Shown here in pieces: positions 47,947 through 58,830 of a DNA stretch of 64,000 nt (position 1 is the stretch's first letter; each line of letters opens with the position of its first letter). A model generated the notes under the pieces. The model did no database searches. It had not been told where the DNA came from and saw only the letters and a program-made list of their open reading frames with translations. Source of the stretch: Steroidobacter sp. GTDB lineage: Bacteria; Pseudomonadota; Gammaproteobacteria; Steroidobacterales; Steroidobacteraceae. The stretch lies in assembly GCA_025929585.1 (NCBI GenBank), contig JAICPY010000002.1:35562-99561 (forward strand). Direction: 5' to 3'. The translations under genes were made by a program, and so were the position numbers.

Positions 47947-50900
47947 GATGCAATCTCCTTGTGCAGATCTTGCAATCGATTCACGTCAACGTCGTTCATA
48001 TGTGCGATAGCTTCGCACGTAGCGAGTCCTGCTGCGACGGTCGTGTAGTAGGTCACTTTCTTGTGCACAGCTTCGCGGCGAATAGAGCGTGATTCAAAGA
48101 TTGCTTGTTTACCTTCGGTGGTGTTCACGATCAAAGAAATCTCGCGATTCTTGATCATGTCGACGATGTGAGGACGTCCCTCTCGGACCTTGTTCGCCGT
48201 GCGGCACTGAATGCCGGCCGCGGCGAGCGCAGCGGCAGTGCCGGAGGTTGCAATGATCTCGAAGCCTTGCGTCATCAAGCGGCGCGCCAAAGTGACCGCC
48301 GCGGGCTTGTCGCGTTCACGCACGCTCAACAGGCAAACACCTCGCGTCGGCAAAGTAACGCCCGAGGCAAGCTGCGCCTTGGCATAGGCTTCGCCGAAGG
48401 AGCGACCCGTGCCCATGACCTCACCGGTGGATTTCATTTCCGGCCCGAGAATCGGGTCCGCCTCGGGGAACTTCGAGAACGGGAAAACCGACTCTTTGAC
48501 TGCGAAAAATTTCGGCACACGCTCGGTCGTAAGATCAAGCTCCTTTAGTTTCGCGCCGGCCATCACTCTGGCCGCCATCTTCGCGAGCGGTACGCCCGTT
48601 GCCTTCGATACGAATGGCACGGTGCGCGAGGCACGCGGATTGACCTCCAAGATGTAAACGATTCCGTTTTGAATCGCGAACTGAATGTTCATCAGCCCGA
48701 TGACTTTCAGGGCACGCGCGAGTTTACGCGTTTGCGCTTTGATCTCGGTTTGAGTCTCCTCGCTCAAACTGTTCGGTGGCAAAGAGCAGCCCGAATCCCC
48801 TGAATGCACACCGGCCTGCTCGACGTGCTCCATGATGCCTCCGATGTAGACATCCTCACCGTCGCAAATCGCATCGACATCGACCTCGATCGCCAAATCC
48901 AGGAACCGATCGAGCAGCACCGGGCTGTCATTCGACACCTTCACCGCATCGGTCATATAGACGCGCAGGTCGTCTTCGGTGAAGACGACTTCCATCGCAC
49001 GTCCACCGAGCACATAGGAAGGTCGTACGACGAGCGGAAAGCCGACTGTGCGAGCCATGGACAATGCTTGCTCTTCGGTACGAGCAGTGCAATTCGGAGG
49101 TTGCTTCAACGACAAGGCGTTCACGAGCTGCTGAAAACGCTCCCGGTCTTCGGCGATGTCGATCGAATCCGGTGTCGTGCCGATGATCGGTGCACCAGCG
49201 GCTTCCAAGGCGCGACAAAGCTTCAATGGTGTCTGCCCGCCGTACTGAACGATCACACCCAGCGGCTTTTCTTTATCGATGATCTCCATGACGTCTTCGA
49301 ACGTCAGTGGCTCGAAGTACAGCCGATCGGAAGTGTCGTAGTCCGTCGAGACGGTTTCGGGGTTGCAGTTCACCATGATCGTTTCATAGCCTGCTTCACG
49401 CAGCGCCAACGCGGCGTGCACGCAGCAGTAATCGAACTCGATGCCCTGCCCGATACGATTTGGGCCACCGCCCAGAATCATGATCTTCTTGCGATCCGTG
49501 GGATTGGCTTCGCACTCCTCGTCGTAGCTCGAATACATATACGCCGTCGAAGTCGCGAACTCCGCTGCACACGTATCCACGCGCTTGTAGATCGGACGGA
49601 TGCCCATCGTATGACGCCGCCGCCGCACACTCGCTTCATCGATACCCAGCAGCGTGGCTAAACGGCGGTCGGAAAATCCTTTGCGCTTGAGCGCACGTAC
49701 CTGATCTCGGCCGAAGCCCTCGAGGCCTTGTGATTGGAGCGTTTGCTCTTCTCGGACCAAATCTTGGATTTGCGCGAGGAACCAAGGATCGATCCGGCAC
49801 AAGGCATGTACTTCATCGAAGCTGAATCCCGCGCGGAACGCATCTGCAACGTAGCGCAAGCGATTCGGCCCCGGCATGCGCAGTTCTTCGCGCATGCGAT
49901 GCTCCTCGTCTTCGGCCAGCGGCAAGTCGAGGATGGGATCCAAACCATCGAGCCCGGTTTCCAGGCTCCGCAGCGCCTTCTGCAATGACTCCTGGAACGT
50001 GCGGCCCATCGCCATGACTTCACCAACTGACTTCATCTGTGTCGTCAGCCGATCATTCGCACCCGGAAACTTTTCGAAAGTGAAACGCGGAATCTTCGTG
50101 ACGACGTAGTCGATGGTTGGTTCGAACGATGCCGGAGTCGCCCCCCCGGTGATGTCGTTCTTCAACTCATCCAATGTATAGCCGACTGCGAGCTTCGCGG
50201 CGATCTTGGCGATCGGAAAGCCCGTGGCCTTCGATGCGAGAGCCGATGACCGCGATACGCGCGGATTCATCTCGATGATAAGCAACCGGCCAGTCACAGG
50301 ATCCAAGGCGAACTGAACATTCGATCCACCGCACTCCACGCCGATCTTGCGCAACACGGCGATCGACGCATCGCGCATGCGTTGATATTCCTTGTCCGTC
50401 AACGTTTGCGCCGGAGCGACGGTAATGGAGTCGCCCGTATGCACGCCCATCGGATCGAAGTTCTCGATCGAACAAATGATGATGCAGTTGTCCTTGCGAT
50501 CACGCACGACTTCCATTTCGTACTCTTTCCAACCGATCACGGATTCCTCGAGCAATACTTCGCTCGTGGGCGAGGCTTCAAGTCCGCGTGCAACGATTTC
50601 CTCGAACTCCTCGCGGTTGTACGCGATACCGCCACCGGAGCCGCCGAGCGTGAAGGAAGGGCGAATCACAGTCGGAAAGCCGATCTCCGCTTGAACCGCG
50701 TGTGCCTCTTCCATGCTATGCGCAATGCGTGATCGGGGCGATTCCAAACCAATCTCGCGCATCGCGTTACGAAACCGCTCTCGGTCTTCGGCCATATCGA
50801 TGGCATCGCGAGATGCAGCGATCAATTCGACGCCATGCTTTTCGAGCACGCCTTCTCTAACCAGATCGAGCGCACAGTTCAGTGCGGTCTGCCCTCCCAT

Positions 50901-51167
50901 CGTTGGAAGCAGCGCATCGGGTTTTTCTTTGGCGATGATGCGCTCCACCGTGCGCCAGTCCACCGGCTCGATATAGACGGCATCCGCCGTATCGGGATCC
51001 GTCATGATGGTCGCAGGATTGGAGTTCACCAGGACGACGCGATAACCCTCTTCCCTAAGTGCTTTGCAGGCCTGGGCGCCCGAATAATCGAATTCACACG
51101 CTTGTCCGATTACGATCGGACCGGCGCCTATGATCAGAATGCTCTGTATGTCGGTTCTTTTCGGCAT
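47943..51167 (-). CDS. carB: Carbamoyl-phosphate synthase large subunit
   Basis: Makes carbamoyl phosphate from bicarbonate, ammonia and two ATP for pyrimidines and arginine. The 1074 residues are two homologous ATP-grasp halves (1-400 and 555-935). An oligomerisation domain lies between them, and a C-terminal MGS-like allosteric domain (about 940-1070) completes the chain. [17 protein letters not shown] and the mirrored [17 protein letters not shown] show the duplication. It begins 98 bases after carA and overlaps greA. Confidence 0.98.
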   Translation of the reverse strand: MPKRTDIQSILIIGAGPIVIGQACEFDYSGAQACKALREEGYRVVLVNSNPATIMTDPDTADAVYIEPVDWRTVERIIAKEKPDALLPTMGGQTALNCALDLVREGVLEKHGVELIAASRDAIDMAEDRERFRNAMREIGLESPRSRIAHSMEEAHAVQAEIGFPTVIRPSFTLGGSGGGIAYNREEFEEIVARGLEASPTSEVLLEESVIGWKEYEMEVVRDRKDNCIIICSIENFDPMGVHTGDSITVAPAQTLTDKEYQRMRDASIAVLRKIGVECGGSNVQFALDPVTGRLLIIEMNPRVSRSSALASKATGFPIAKIAAKLAVGYTLDELKNDITGGATPASFEPTIDYVVTKIPRFTFEKFPGANDRLTTQMKSVGEVMAMGRTFQESLQKALRSLETGLDGLDPILDLPLAEDEEHRMREELRMPGPNRLRYVADAFRAGFSFDEVHALCRIDPWFLAQIQDLVREEQTLQSQGLEGFGRDQVRALKRKGFSDRRLATLLGIDEASVRRRRHTMGIRPIYKRVDTCAAEFATSTAYMYSSYDEECEANPTDRKKIMILGGGPNRIGQGIEFDYCCVHAALALREAGYETIMVNCNPETVSTDYDTSDRLYFEPLTFEDVMEIIDKEKPLGVIVQYGGQTPLKLCRALEAAGAPIIGTTPDSIDIAEDRERFQQLVNALSLKQPPNCTARTEEQALSMARTVGFPLVVRPSYVLGGRAMEVVFTEDDLRVYMTDAVKVSNDSPVLLDRFLDLAIEVDVDAICDGEDVYIGGIMEHVEQAGVHSGDSGCSLPPNSLSEETQTEIKAQTRKLARALKVIGLMNIQFAIQNGIVYILEVNPRASRTVPFVSKATGVPLAKMAARVMAGAKLKELDLTTERVPKFFAVKESVFPFSKFPEADPILGPEMKSTGEVMGTGRSFGEAYAKAQLASGVTLPTRGVCLLSVRERDKPAAVTLARRLMTQGFEIIATSGTAAALAAAGIQCRTANKVREGRPHIVDMIKNREISLIVNTTEGKQAIFESRSIRREAVHKKVTYYTTVAAGLATCEAIAHMNDVDVNRLQDLHKEIAS

Positions 51168-51265
51168 CTACGTTCCGCTAAGGCTCTCGCTCGAATCGCC
51201 AAGGCGTTCGAGAACTATATGGATCGGCTGTAAGAAGAGGATGCGGCCCATCCTCCAGTGCAAGA

Positions 51266-52447
51266 TCAGCGCTCGGCCGCGGCGCGTCGACCGGCTTCTC
51301 GAGCTGCACTTTGCGCATTCAATCGCTCGTGAATCATTGCAATGAATCGACCAAAGAGCTGACTGACATCGTGCGGACCGGGGCTGGCTTCTGGATGTCC
51401 CTGGAAGCTAAAGGCAGGACAATCGGTTCTCTCGATCCCCTGTAGCGAGCCATCGAACAACGATTTGTGCGTCGTTCGAACATTGGGGCCCAGGGTCGAT
51501 TCATCAACCGCGAAGCCGTGGTTTTGACTTGAGATCAGAACGCGACCACTGGCCATATCCAGCACTGGATGATTCGCACCGTGGTGGCCGAACTTCATCT
51601 TGACCGTTTTGGCATCGCTTGCCAGGCCGAGCAGCTGATGTCCAAGGCAGATCCCGAACACCGGAATGTCGGTCTTCATGAACGCTTTGATTGCCTCGAT
51701 CGCGTAGGTGCAGGGCTCCGGATCGCCTGGGCCATTGGAGAGGAAGATTCCTTCAGGGCTCATCTCCAGAACGCGTTCGGCAGGCGTTTGGGCCGGCACC
51801 ACAGTGACGCGGCAGCCGTGATCGGCAAGGCGGCGCAGGATGTTTCGCTTGATGCCGAAATCATAGGCGACGACGTGCAGACGTTGGCCAGGACGAGATT
51901 TAGGTCCCGATTCCAAGCCCCAATTCGTGCCCTCGTTCCACTGGTACATACGTTTGGTGGAAACGACCTTCGCGAGGTCCATTCCCTTCAAGCCGGGAAA
52001 TCTTCTCGCGGCATGGACCGCGGCATTCGCATCCGCTTTCTCGCCCGTCATGATGCAACCGGCGAGCGCGCCCTTCTCTCGAAGGATGCGGGTGAGCTTG
52101 CGGGTATCGATATCGGCGATCGCAACGACCTTGCCGCGTTGAAGAAAGCTGTCGAGCGACTCGGAAGCGCGCCAACTGGAGTAAGCGGCTGGAAGGTCGC
52201 GGATGATCAAGCCGGCAGCATAGACGGCTGCAGCTTCGAGATCTTCTGGATTGGTGCCGGTATTGCCGATGTGCGGATAGGTGAGCGTGACGATCTGTTT
52301 GCAATAGGATGGATCAGTGAGTATTTCCTGATACCCGGTCATGGCGGTGTTGAACACCACCTCGCCCGTCGTGTTGCCTTTGGCCCCGATAGATCGGCCG
52401 TGAAAAACCGTGCCGTCTTCGAGCGCCAATACAGCGGGTGTCGTCAC
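51266..52447 (-). CDS. carA: Carbamoyl-phosphate synthase small subunit
   Basis: Glutaminase subunit that supplies ammonia to CarB. The triad is Cys267 (FGICLGHQ), His351 and Glu353 (GHPEASPGP). The start is GTG 52447 with GAGG seven bases upstream, giving 393 residues, close to 378-382 in related species. The frame runs 29 codons further up but without homology. A repeat palindrome lies between it and dapB, so the two may be one transcript. Confidence 0.97.
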   Translation of the reverse strand: MTTPAVLALEDGTVFHGRSIGAKGNTTGEVVFNTAMTGYQEILTDPSYCKQIVTLTYPHIGNTGTNPEDLEAAAVYAAGLIIRDLPAAYSSWRASESLDSFLQRGKVVAIADIDTRKLTRILREKGALAGCIMTGEKADANAAVHAARRFPGLKGMDLAKVVSTKRMYQWNEGTNWGLESGPKSRPGQRLHVVAYDFGIKRNILRRLADHGCRVTVVPAQTPAERVLEMSPEGIFLSNGPGDPEPCTYAIEAIKAFMKTDIPVFGICLGHQLLGLASDAKTVKMKFGHHGANHPVLDMASGRVLISSQNHGFAVDESTLGPNVRTTHKSLFDGSLQGIERTDCPAFSFQGHPEASPGPHDVSQLFGRFIAMIHERLNAQSAAREAGRRAAAER

Positions 52448-52599
52448 AGAGAACCTCGCGATGTCAGTCGTTTCAGACACGCATGCGGAAGGCGAGATAG
52501 GCTCTTTGGCCGATCCCGCGCTAGAAAATTTCACAGCGTGCTGAGGGAAGGGAGTCTACGCGAGCGGGCGGGATGAGGGAAGGGGCAAACTGGCGCGAT

Positions 52600-52692
52600 G
52601 GAGGTGATGAAGGTGACGGAGGTGATGGGGCAAGAAGACACTTTAGCCTTTACACGTTCGTCACTTACATCACTTCCATCACCTTCATCACC
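52600..52692. repeat. Nonamer-repeat palindrome between dapB and carA
   Basis: Left arm 52600-52626: three tandem 9-mers of GRAGGTGAY type. Right arm 52657-52692: four reverse-complement 9-mers. The loop is 30 bases. The last right-arm unit supplies the dapB stop codon (TGA at 52688-52690 on the minus strand). This is the only site of period 9; all others have period 7. Confidence 0.82.
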
Positions 52693-53497
52693 GCGACAAA
52701 GCCAGCACATCTCGCATCGAATACAGGCCCGGCGATCGAGACACGAGCCATTTTGCGGCAGTGACTGCACCTCTGGCGAATGCCATTCGATCGGTGGCCC
52801 GATGAGTAAGCTCCATACGCTCCCCGATGCCTGCGAAAGTAACGGTGTGATCACCGATTACATCGCCGCCGCGGAATACGCTAAAACCGATGGCTCCGCG
52901 GCGACGCGGCACATTCGAGCCATGACGATCGTGCTCGGCCAATGCTTGCAACTCGACATTGCGCCCCGCAGCAGCAGATCTTCCCAGAGCGAGCGCAGTT
53001 CCCGACGGTGAGTCTTTCTTGTTTCGATGATGGGCTTCGAAAATCTCGATGTCGTAATTCTCATCCAGCTTGCTCGCTGCCACCTCGACGAGCTGCATCA
53101 GAAGGTTTACGCCCAAACTCATATTGGGCGCTTGCAAGATCGGAATGCTGCGGGAAGCTTCGCTGATTTGGATCTGCACCGCGTCGCTCTGACCTGTTGT
53201 GCCGATCACGATCGGACAACGAGCGTTGACACAGGCCGCAAGGTTTGCCGAGGTCGCCTCGGGCAAGGTGAAATCGATCGCGACGTGCGCCTGCTGAAGT
53301 GCGCCGGCAGGATCTTTCGACACCGTCGCCTTGGACTTTGCCCCCGTCGCGCTCAGTTCGCGTCCAATCCATTCGCTGTTAGCGGATGCGCTTGCGCCGC
53401 TCACGACCGCATTGGGGCATTCTTCCACAGCCGTCACGAGCGCCCTGCCCATTCGCCCCGTCGCCCCGAAGATTGCGATGCGAAGTTCGTCAGCCAT
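52688..53497 (-). CDS. dapB: 4-hydroxy-tetrahydrodipicolinate reductase
   Basis: NAD(P)H-dependent step of lysine and diaminopimelate synthesis. The Rossmann motif is GATGRMGRAL, and EAHHRNKKDSPSGTAL holds the catalytic His and Lys. The 269 residues are normal. Its stop is formed by the repeat arm, and an extra TGA follows at once. It lies between dnaJ and carA as in xanthomonads. Confidence 0.97.
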   Translation of the reverse strand: MADELRIAIFGATGRMGRALVTAVEECPNAVVSGASASANSEWIGRELSATGAKSKATVSKDPAGALQQAHVAIDFTLPEATSANLAACVNARCPIVIGTTGQSDAVQIQISEASRSIPILQAPNMSLGVNLLMQLVEVAASKLDENYDIEIFEAHHRNKKDSPSGTALALGRSAAAGRNVELQALAEHDRHGSNVPRRRGAIGFSVFRGGDVIGDHTVTFAGIGERMELTHRATDRMAFARGAVTAAKWLVSRSPGLYSMRDVLALSR

Positions 53498-53590
53498 ATG
53501 TTCTTACGTTGTTGAACGCGCTCGTCCCGCGCAGGAACACGTTAACAGAAGCCCACTACGCTGGCAGCTACGACTCGAAGGACGAAAGTT

Positions 53591-53613
53591 CGGCGGTCAT
53601 CTCTTCACCGCCG
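53591..53613 (-). terminator. Hairpin after dnaJ
   Basis: CGGCGGT and ACCGCCG form a 7-bp stem with a 9-base loop, 16 bases after the dnaJ stop on the minus strand; a weak AACTTTC follows. It may be a partial terminator between the chaperone genes and dapB. Confidence 0.45.
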
Positions 53614-53628
53614 GCCGTCCGTCACTCA

Positions 53629-54759
53629 CTAGCTACGAATGGTCTCAAAGAACCGCTTCACGCCATCCATCCACGTTCTTTCGCGCGGACTGTGATTGCG
53701 TGAGCTCTTGTGCATCGTCTCATCGAACTGACGCAGCAACTCTTTTTGTTCTTCGGTGAGGCTCACGGGCGTCTCGACTACGACCCTGCAAAAGAGATCT
53801 CCCACGGCTCCGCCGCGCACCGGCTTTACGCCCTTCTCGCGGAGACGAAATACCCGGCCCGACTGCGTTTCGGCAGGCACTTTCAACTCGACTGTTCCGC
53901 CGAGGGTCGGCACCTCGACGGTGCCACCGAGCGCAGCGGTGACGAAACTGACCGGCACTTCGCACGAAAGATGACTGCCGTCGCGCTCGAAAATGGGGTG
54001 CTCGCGAACGCGCACTTCGACATACAAATCGCCCGGAGGACCGCCGTTGCGACCGGCCTCCCCTTCTCCGGTCAGACGGATGCGATCCCCAGTATCGACG
54101 CCTTCGGGCACTTTGACCGACAACGTCTTCTTCTTGCGAACTCGGCCTTGGCCTAAACAGGTATCGCAGGGCTGTGAAATGGTTTGGCCTCGGCCTTTGC
54201 ATCGCGGACAGGTTTGCTGAACCGCGAAGAAGCCTTGCTGCATTCGAACCTGACCCACGCCGTTACAGGTTTCGCAGGTTACGGTCTTCGATCCTGGGGC
54301 AGCACCCGATCCACTACACGTCTCGCACTCGCCGAGGGTCGTGAACTCGACCTTCGCCTCATATCCGAACACGGCTTGTTCGAGATCGAGTTCCAGATCG
54401 TAGCGAAGATCGGCACCTCGGTAGACCTGCCGTCCGCCGCCCCGGCGTCCGCCGCCAAAAATATCTCCAAACACATCACCGAAGATGTCGCTGAAGGCAT
54501 CCGAGGCACCAAAGCCTCCTGGGCCACCGCGGCCCGCAAGACCCTCATGCCCGTGCTGATCGTAGATCGCACGCTTCTGTGGATCCGTGAGGACCTCGTA
54601 CGCTTCCTTGGCTTCCTTGAACTTATCCTCGGCTTCGTGATCGTTAGGGTTGCGATCGGGATGGAATTTCATCGCCAAGCGCCGATAGGCTTTTTTGATT
54701 TCGGCTTCTGTCGCGGTACGCGCGACATCGAGAACCAGGTAGTAATCCCGCTTGGACAT
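53629..54759 (-). CDS. dnaJ: Chaperone DnaJ (Hsp40)
   Basis: Co-chaperone that stimulates DnaK ATPase and delivers unfolded clients. Order: J domain with HPD (residues 33-35), Gly/Phe-rich region, four zinc-binding CxxCxGxG repeats ([32 protein letters not shown]), and C-terminal peptide-binding domains. The 376 residues match E. coli. It follows dnaK by 154 bases that hold a repeat palindrome and a strong hairpin. Confidence 0.98.
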   Translation of the reverse strand: MSKRDYYLVLDVARTATEAEIKKAYRRLAMKFHPDRNPNDHEAEDKFKEAKEAYEVLTDPQKRAIYDQHGHEGLAGRGGPGGFGASDAFSDIFGDVFGDIFGGGRRGGGRQVYRGADLRYDLELDLEQAVFGYEAKVEFTTLGECETCSGSGAAPGSKTVTCETCNGVGQVRMQQGFFAVQQTCPRCKGRGQTISQPCDTCLGQGRVRKKKTLSVKVPEGVDTGDRIRLTGEGEAGRNGGPPGDLYVEVRVREHPIFERDGSHLSCEVPVSFVTAALGGTVEVPTLGGTVELKVPAETQSGRVFRLREKGVKPVRGGAVGDLFCRVVVETPVSLTEEQKELLRQFDETMHKSSRNHSPRERTWMDGVKRFFETIRS

Positions 54760-54782
54760 TTTGTGTTCGTTAACGGCCGAGT

Positions 54783-54901
54783 GTTGACGGTTGGCAGTAG
54801 GAGCACTCGCCTGTTGCTCTCATGCTAACGCACCGCCCCTCGCCTTGTACGAGGGGCGGTGCCCTGTTCCGACCGTCAACAGTCAACCGTCAACTGCCAA
54901 C
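54783..54901. repeat. Heptamer palindrome with a nested hairpin between dnaK and dnaJ
   Basis: Right arm 54874-54901: four reverse-complement units of GTTGACG type. Left arm 54783-54803: two good units and one decayed. In the loop GCACCGCCCCTCG (54830-54842) and its reverse complement (54850-54862) form a perfect 13-bp stem with a 7-base loop. A stable hairpin between dnaK and dnaJ could lower DnaJ output relative to DnaK. Confidence 0.8.
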
Positions 54902-54913
54902 GGGAAGAGCGAT

Positions 54914-56851
54914 CTAAGCGCCCTTCTTCTTGTCATTCACTTCCTCGAATTCAGCATCGAGCACATCGTCCTTGCCGCCCGCACCCGCGGCGCCACTTTC
55001 GGCACCGGCATTCGCTTCGGCACCGCCCGCGCCGCTCTGAGCGTACGCTTGCTGAGCAATCGTCGCAGAGGCTTGTGCCAAGGCATTGGCCTTCGTGTCG
55101 ATGACTTCTTTATCATCGCCGCTCAAAGCGCGCTTCAAATCCGAAATTGCGGATTCGATATTGGCGCGATCGGTCGGCGACACCTTTTCGCCGAGGTCCT
55201 TGAGCGCTTTCTCGCTCGAATGCACCAGAGCGTCAGCCTTGTTACGCGACTCTACCAACTCGCGGAACTTGCGATCTTCCTCGGCATGCGCTTCGGCGTC
55301 CTTGACCATGCGCTTGATCTCATCCTCCGACAGGCCGCTCGAGGCCTTAATGACAATCTTCTGCTCCTTGCCCGTCGCCTTGTCTCTAGCCGAGACGTTT
55401 AAGATTCCATTCGCATCGATATCGAACGTAACCTCGATCTGCGGCATGCCCCGCGGCGCAGGCGGAATGCCTTCGAGATTGAATTGGCCGAGGGATTTGT
55501 TATCGCCCGAACGCTGCCGCTCACCTTGCAACACATGAATCGTCACGGCGCCTTGGTTGTCATCGGCAGTCGAGAACGTTTGTGTCGCCTTGGTCGGAAT
55601 CGTCGTGTTCTTCTCGATCAGCTTCGTCATGACGCCGCCCAAGGTCTCGATACCCAAGGACAACGGCGTGACGTCGAGCAGCAGCACGTCTTTGACTTCA
55701 CCAGACAACACACCGCCCTGAATTGCAGCACCGACAGCTACTGCTTCATCTGGGTTTACGTCTTTGCGTGGATCTTGACCAAAGAAATCCTTCACCGCTC
55801 GTTGGACTAGCGGCATGCGCGTCTGACCGCCGACTAAAATGACTTCCGAAATATCCTTGATGGACAGTCCGGCATCCTTCAACGCGACACGGCAAGGCTC
55901 AATTGTTCTTTGAACCAGCGCTTCGACCAGCGACTCGAGTTTTGCGCGCGTCAACTTGATGTTGAGGTGCTTGGGTCCCGACGCATCCGCCGTGATGTAC
56001 GGCAGATTGATCTCGGTCTGCTGGCTGGAGGAAAGCTCGATCTTCGCCTTCTCGGCAGCTTCTTTCAGACGCTGCATCGCCAGTGGATCGCGCCGCACGT
56101 CGACTCCGCTTTCCTTTTTGAACTCTTCACCGAGATAGTCGATGATTCGCTTGTCGAAATCCTCACCGCCCAGGAACGTATCGCCATTCGTCGCGAGCAC
56201 TTCGAATTGTCGTTCGCCATCGACGTCCGCCACTTCGATGATCGACACGTCGAACGTGCCGCCGCCCAGGTCGTACACCGCGATCTTCCGATCACCGCCC
56301 TGCTTGTCCAAGCCGTAGGCGAGCGCCGCAGCCGTTGGCTCATTGATGATGCGCTTGACGTTCAGGCCTGCAATGCGGCCGGCGTCTTTGGTCGCCTGAC
56401 GCTGGGAATCGTTGAAGTAGGCGGGCACCGTGATCACCGCTTCGGTGACCGGCTCTCCGAGGAAATCCTCGGCCGTCTTCTTCATTTTCATGAGTACGCG
56501 CGCCGACACTTCGGGCGGCGCCATCTTCTTACCTTGAGCTTCAACCCAGGCGTCGCCGTTCTCGGCCTTGACGATCTTGTAAGGCACCATGTCGACGTCT
56601 TTCTGCACGACGTCGTCCTGGAAGCGTCTGCCGATGAGGCGCTTGACGGCAAACAGGGTGTTGTGTGGGTTGGTGACCGCTTGCCGCTTTGCGGACTGAC
56701 CGACCAGCACCTCATCATCTTTCGTGAAGGCCACGATCGAGGGTGTAGTGCGGTCGCCTTCGCTGTTCTCGATCACACGCGGTTTGCCGCCTTCCATGAT
56801 CGCGACGCACGAGTTCGTCGTGCCTAGATCGATGCCGATGACTTTGCCCAT
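54914..56851 (-). CDS. dnaK: Chaperone DnaK (Hsp70)
   Basis: ATP-dependent folding chaperone. The nucleotide domain opens [18 protein letters not shown] at 56851 with CAGGAG upstream gives 645 residues. The substrate domain follows from about 390. A Gly/Ala-rich C-terminal tail (about 595-630) precedes the acidic end that terminates EVNDKKKGA. The frame continues in front to 56872 but lacks homology there. A near-consensus sigma-32 promoter lies 50-80 bases upstream, so it is transcribed from its own start as well as from hrcA. Confidence 0.98.
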   Translation of the reverse strand: MGKVIGIDLGTTNSCVAIMEGGKPRVIENSEGDRTTPSIVAFTKDDEVLVGQSAKRQAVTNPHNTLFAVKRLIGRRFQDDVVQKDVDMVPYKIVKAENGDAWVEAQGKKMAPPEVSARVLMKMKKTAEDFLGEPVTEAVITVPAYFNDSQRQATKDAGRIAGLNVKRIINEPTAAALAYGLDKQGGDRKIAVYDLGGGTFDVSIIEVADVDGERQFEVLATNGDTFLGGEDFDKRIIDYLGEEFKKESGVDVRRDPLAMQRLKEAAEKAKIELSSSQQTEINLPYITADASGPKHLNIKLTRAKLESLVEALVQRTIEPCRVALKDAGLSIKDISEVILVGGQTRMPLVQRAVKDFFGQDPRKDVNPDEAVAVGAAIQGGVLSGEVKDVLLLDVTPLSLGIETLGGVMTKLIEKNTTIPTKATQTFSTADDNQGAVTIHVLQGERQRSGDNKSLGQFNLEGIPPAPRGMPQIEVTFDIDANGILNVSARDKATGKEQKIVIKASSGLSEDEIKRMVKDAEAHAEEDRKFRELVESRNKADALVHSSEKALKDLGEKVSPTDRANIESAISDLKRALSGDDKEVIDTKANALAQASATIAQQAYAQSGAGGAEANAGAESGAAGAGGKDDVLDAEFEEVNDKKKGA

Positions 56852-56903
56852 ACCCGAAACTCCTGGAATCAAAAGGTCGAAACGAAAAATCCCGTTGACG
56901 GCT

Positions 56904-56931
56904 AAATGCGGACCCGCACGCCGCTTTCAAG
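56904..56931 (-). promoter_or_regulatory. Sigma-32 promoter of dnaK
   Basis: On the minus strand CTTGAAA (56925-56931), 13 bases, CCGCATTT (56904-56911). The -35 is perfect and the -10 matches CCCCATTT at 7 of 8 positions. The start site would be about 46 bases before the dnaK ATG. Confidence 0.75.
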
Positions 56932-56998
56932 GCTTCAGACGATTCAAAACGACAGCCATATGCAAGCGCGATACGACCGGAAGTGCAGCGACGCCCGG

Positions 56999-57526
56999 TT
57001 ACGGCTCTTTGGCGACGATGACCCGCGCAGGTCGCAGCAACCGGCCATTGAGCTGATAGCCCTTCTGGATCACCTGAATCACCGTGTTCGGCACGTGCTC
57101 GGCCGAAGGTTGGGCGATCATCGCTTCATGTAACTCGGGGTTGAAGACCTCGCCCTGAGGCGAAATCTCGATCAGTTGCGCGTTTTCGAACGCCTTGTTG
57201 AGAAGTTTTAGCGTCGATTCGGTGCCCGCGCGCAACGCGTCTGCGTTCGCATCGCTACTCAAGCCCAACTCCAGCCCATCCTTGACGGCGAGCAGATCGT
57301 TAGCGAAGCGCTCCAGGACATATTTGTGCGCTTGCTCGATATCGCGGACGGCACGCTTGCGTACATTGTCGAGTTCGGCGAGGGCACGAAGATACAAGTC
57401 CTTGCTCTCTGCCGCGCTCGCCTGAGCCTCTGCCAAAGCCGCTTGCAGCTCTTGCACGTCCAGGGTTTCTTCGGCGGGCCCTGGATTGCGGTTCTCGGCG
57501 ATGTCCTGCTCATTCGACATAGTCAT
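56999..57526 (-). CDS. grpE: Nucleotide exchange factor GrpE
   Basis: Releases ADP from DnaK and acts as a thermosensor. A long N-terminal helix (about 35-85) forms the dimer coiled coil, and the beta domain follows (LLNKAFENAQLIEISPQGEVFNPELHEAM, the family signature, given here for its position about 115-145). ATG at 57526 gives 175 residues; a second ATG at 57520 is equally possible. It follows hrcA by 73 bases. Confidence 0.95.
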   Translation of the reverse strand: MTMSNEQDIAENRNPGPAEETLDVQELQAALAEAQASAAESKDLYLRALAELDNVRKRAVRDIEQAHKYVLERFANDLLAVKDGLELGLSSDANADALRAGTESTLKLLNKAFENAQLIEISPQGEVFNPELHEAMIAQPSAEHVPNTVIQVIQKGYQLNGRLLRPARVIVAKEP

Positions 57527-57599
57527 GCTTTGGTGGACTCCATAAAGGCAATAGCCGGCCGCGACCGGCGGCCAGGTCAAGGTTTTTCGGGAATGCGGC

Positions 57600-58667
57600 C
57601 TAACCGCGAGAATTCAAGGCGGCGCCCAGAAGCTTGGCGGTAATGTCCACGATCGGAATCACCCGCTCGTAGGCCATGCGGGTCGGGCCGATTACGCCCA
57701 ATACGCCCACCACTTCTTTATCGAGGGTGTACGGTGCAGTCACGATGCTGCAATCATCGAGAATGGTATAGCCGGACTCCTGTCCGATGAAAATCTGCAC
57801 CCCTTCGGCCCGAAGGCTCTGATCGAGCAAATGCAAAATGTCGCGCTGCTGAGTGAAGGCTTCGAACAAACGCCGCAGCTTCTCGACATTCGACAGCTCG
57901 GCGAAACCCATCAGGTTCGTTTCCCCGGCAATGACATATTCCATTCGATCAGAACCTGCCGGCGGTGCCACCGCCTGCTGCGCCAGACGAATCGCATCCA
58001 TCATCATCTCATTCAGATGCTCTCGAGTTTCGCGCAGCTGATTGACAAGATGATCGCGCACCGCACTCAACTCTCGGCCAGCGAACTGATGATTGAGGTA
58101 GTTCGACGCCTTGCGCAACTCATCGGCGCTGTAATAGCGATCGAGCTGCAGGATGCGGTTTTGCACCTCGCGGCCGTTTACAACCAGTACGACCAGCACG
58201 CGATTGTCGGAAAGAGGAACGAATTCGATCTGACTCAAGGATGCGTGACTCTGCCGAGGAAGCGTTACGACACCGGCGAGTCGCGTGACACTCGATAGGA
58301 GTTGCGACGCGGAGGCGACTAGTGCTTTCGGATCGTCCGCGTGTTCACCCAGCCGATCGCGGATCGCTGCGATCTTGTCGCTCTCCAACGGCTGGAACTT
58401 CAGTAGCGTGTTGACGAAGAACCGATAGCCCTTATCGGTCGGAATGCGGCCGGCCGAGGTATGCGGAGAGGCAACGAAACCCAGCTCCTCCAAATCCGCC
58501 ATCACGTTTCGGATCGTGGCGGCACTGAGCTTGAGCCCAAGATCGCGAGATAATGTGCGCGATCCGACGGGTTGCCCGTCGCGGATGTAATGCTCCACCA
58601 GCAGCTTCAGCAACTGCTGAGCCCGCTCATTCAAACCCTCATCACTGGTCTCAATACTGGCGGCCAA
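57600..58667 (-). CDS. hrcA: Heat-inducible transcription repressor HrcA
   Basis: Repressor that binds CIRCE operators of chaperone genes. Winged-helix N terminus with GSRTLSRDLGLKLSAATIRN and ASPHTSAGRIPT, a GAF-like middle and a dimerisation domain; 355 residues. No perfect CIRCE element (TTAGCACTC, nine bases, GAGTGCTAA) is visible in the window; a related inverted repeat in the promoter is described separately. It heads hrcA-grpE-dnaK-dnaJ and is divergent from nadK. Confidence 0.96.
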   Translation of the reverse strand: MAASIETSDEGLNERAQQLLKLLVEHYIRDGQPVGSRTLSRDLGLKLSAATIRNVMADLEELGFVASPHTSAGRIPTDKGYRFFVNTLLKFQPLESDKIAAIRDRLGEHADDPKALVASASQLLSSVTRLAGVVTLPRQSHASLSQIEFVPLSDNRVLVVLVVNGREVQNRILQLDRYYSADELRKASNYLNHQFAGRELSAVRDHLVNQLRETREHLNEMMMDAIRLAQQAVAPPAGSDRMEYVIAGETNLMGFAELSNVEKLRRLFEAFTQQRDILHLLDQSLRAEGVQIFIGQESGYTILDDCSIVTAPYTLDKEVVGVLGVIGPTRMAYERVIPIVDITAKLLGAALNSRG

Positions 58668-58751
58668 GGCCCTTCTCTCTGTCGATCGATCGAAAGCGAC
58701 TCAAACCTACGTCTGTCAAGACTTTTTGCCATACTGAGCAGCGTTGTTGCG

Positions 58752-58804
58752 AAGCTAGCACGGCGCACCGCCGTGTCAAGCAACGGGCGGGCACTCCCTA
58801 TAAT
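58752..58804. promoter_or_regulatory. Divergent hrcA/nadK promoter region with inverted repeat
   Basis: Minus strand: TTGACA (58774-58779), 16 bases, TAGCTT (58752-58757) for hrcA. The spacer contains CACGGCG and CGCCGTG (perfect 7-bp arms, GTG between), giving arms TTGACAC and GTGCTAG that resemble CIRCE half-sites but with shorter spacing. Plus strand: TATAAT at 58799-58804 for nadK with a weak -35. Confidence 0.5.
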
Positions 58805-58830
58805 TGGTGTTCGCTCGCCGCCTTATCAAC

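Noticed and set aside
48804..49661. Plus-strand 285-codon frame
   Set aside because: Antisense to the second half of carB, with no domain or start signal.
51569..52576. Plus-strand 335-codon frame
   Set aside because: Antisense to carA, which has its catalytic triad; no recognisable domain on the plus strand.
55910..56827. Plus-strand 305-codon frame
   Set aside because: Antisense to the dnaK nucleotide-binding domain. Long antisense frames on dnaK are a known coding-bias artefact.
58752..58780. Canonical CIRCE element for HrcA
   Set aside because: The half-sites are two bases too close and several positions differ from TTAGCACTC; reported only as a CIRCE-like repeat.
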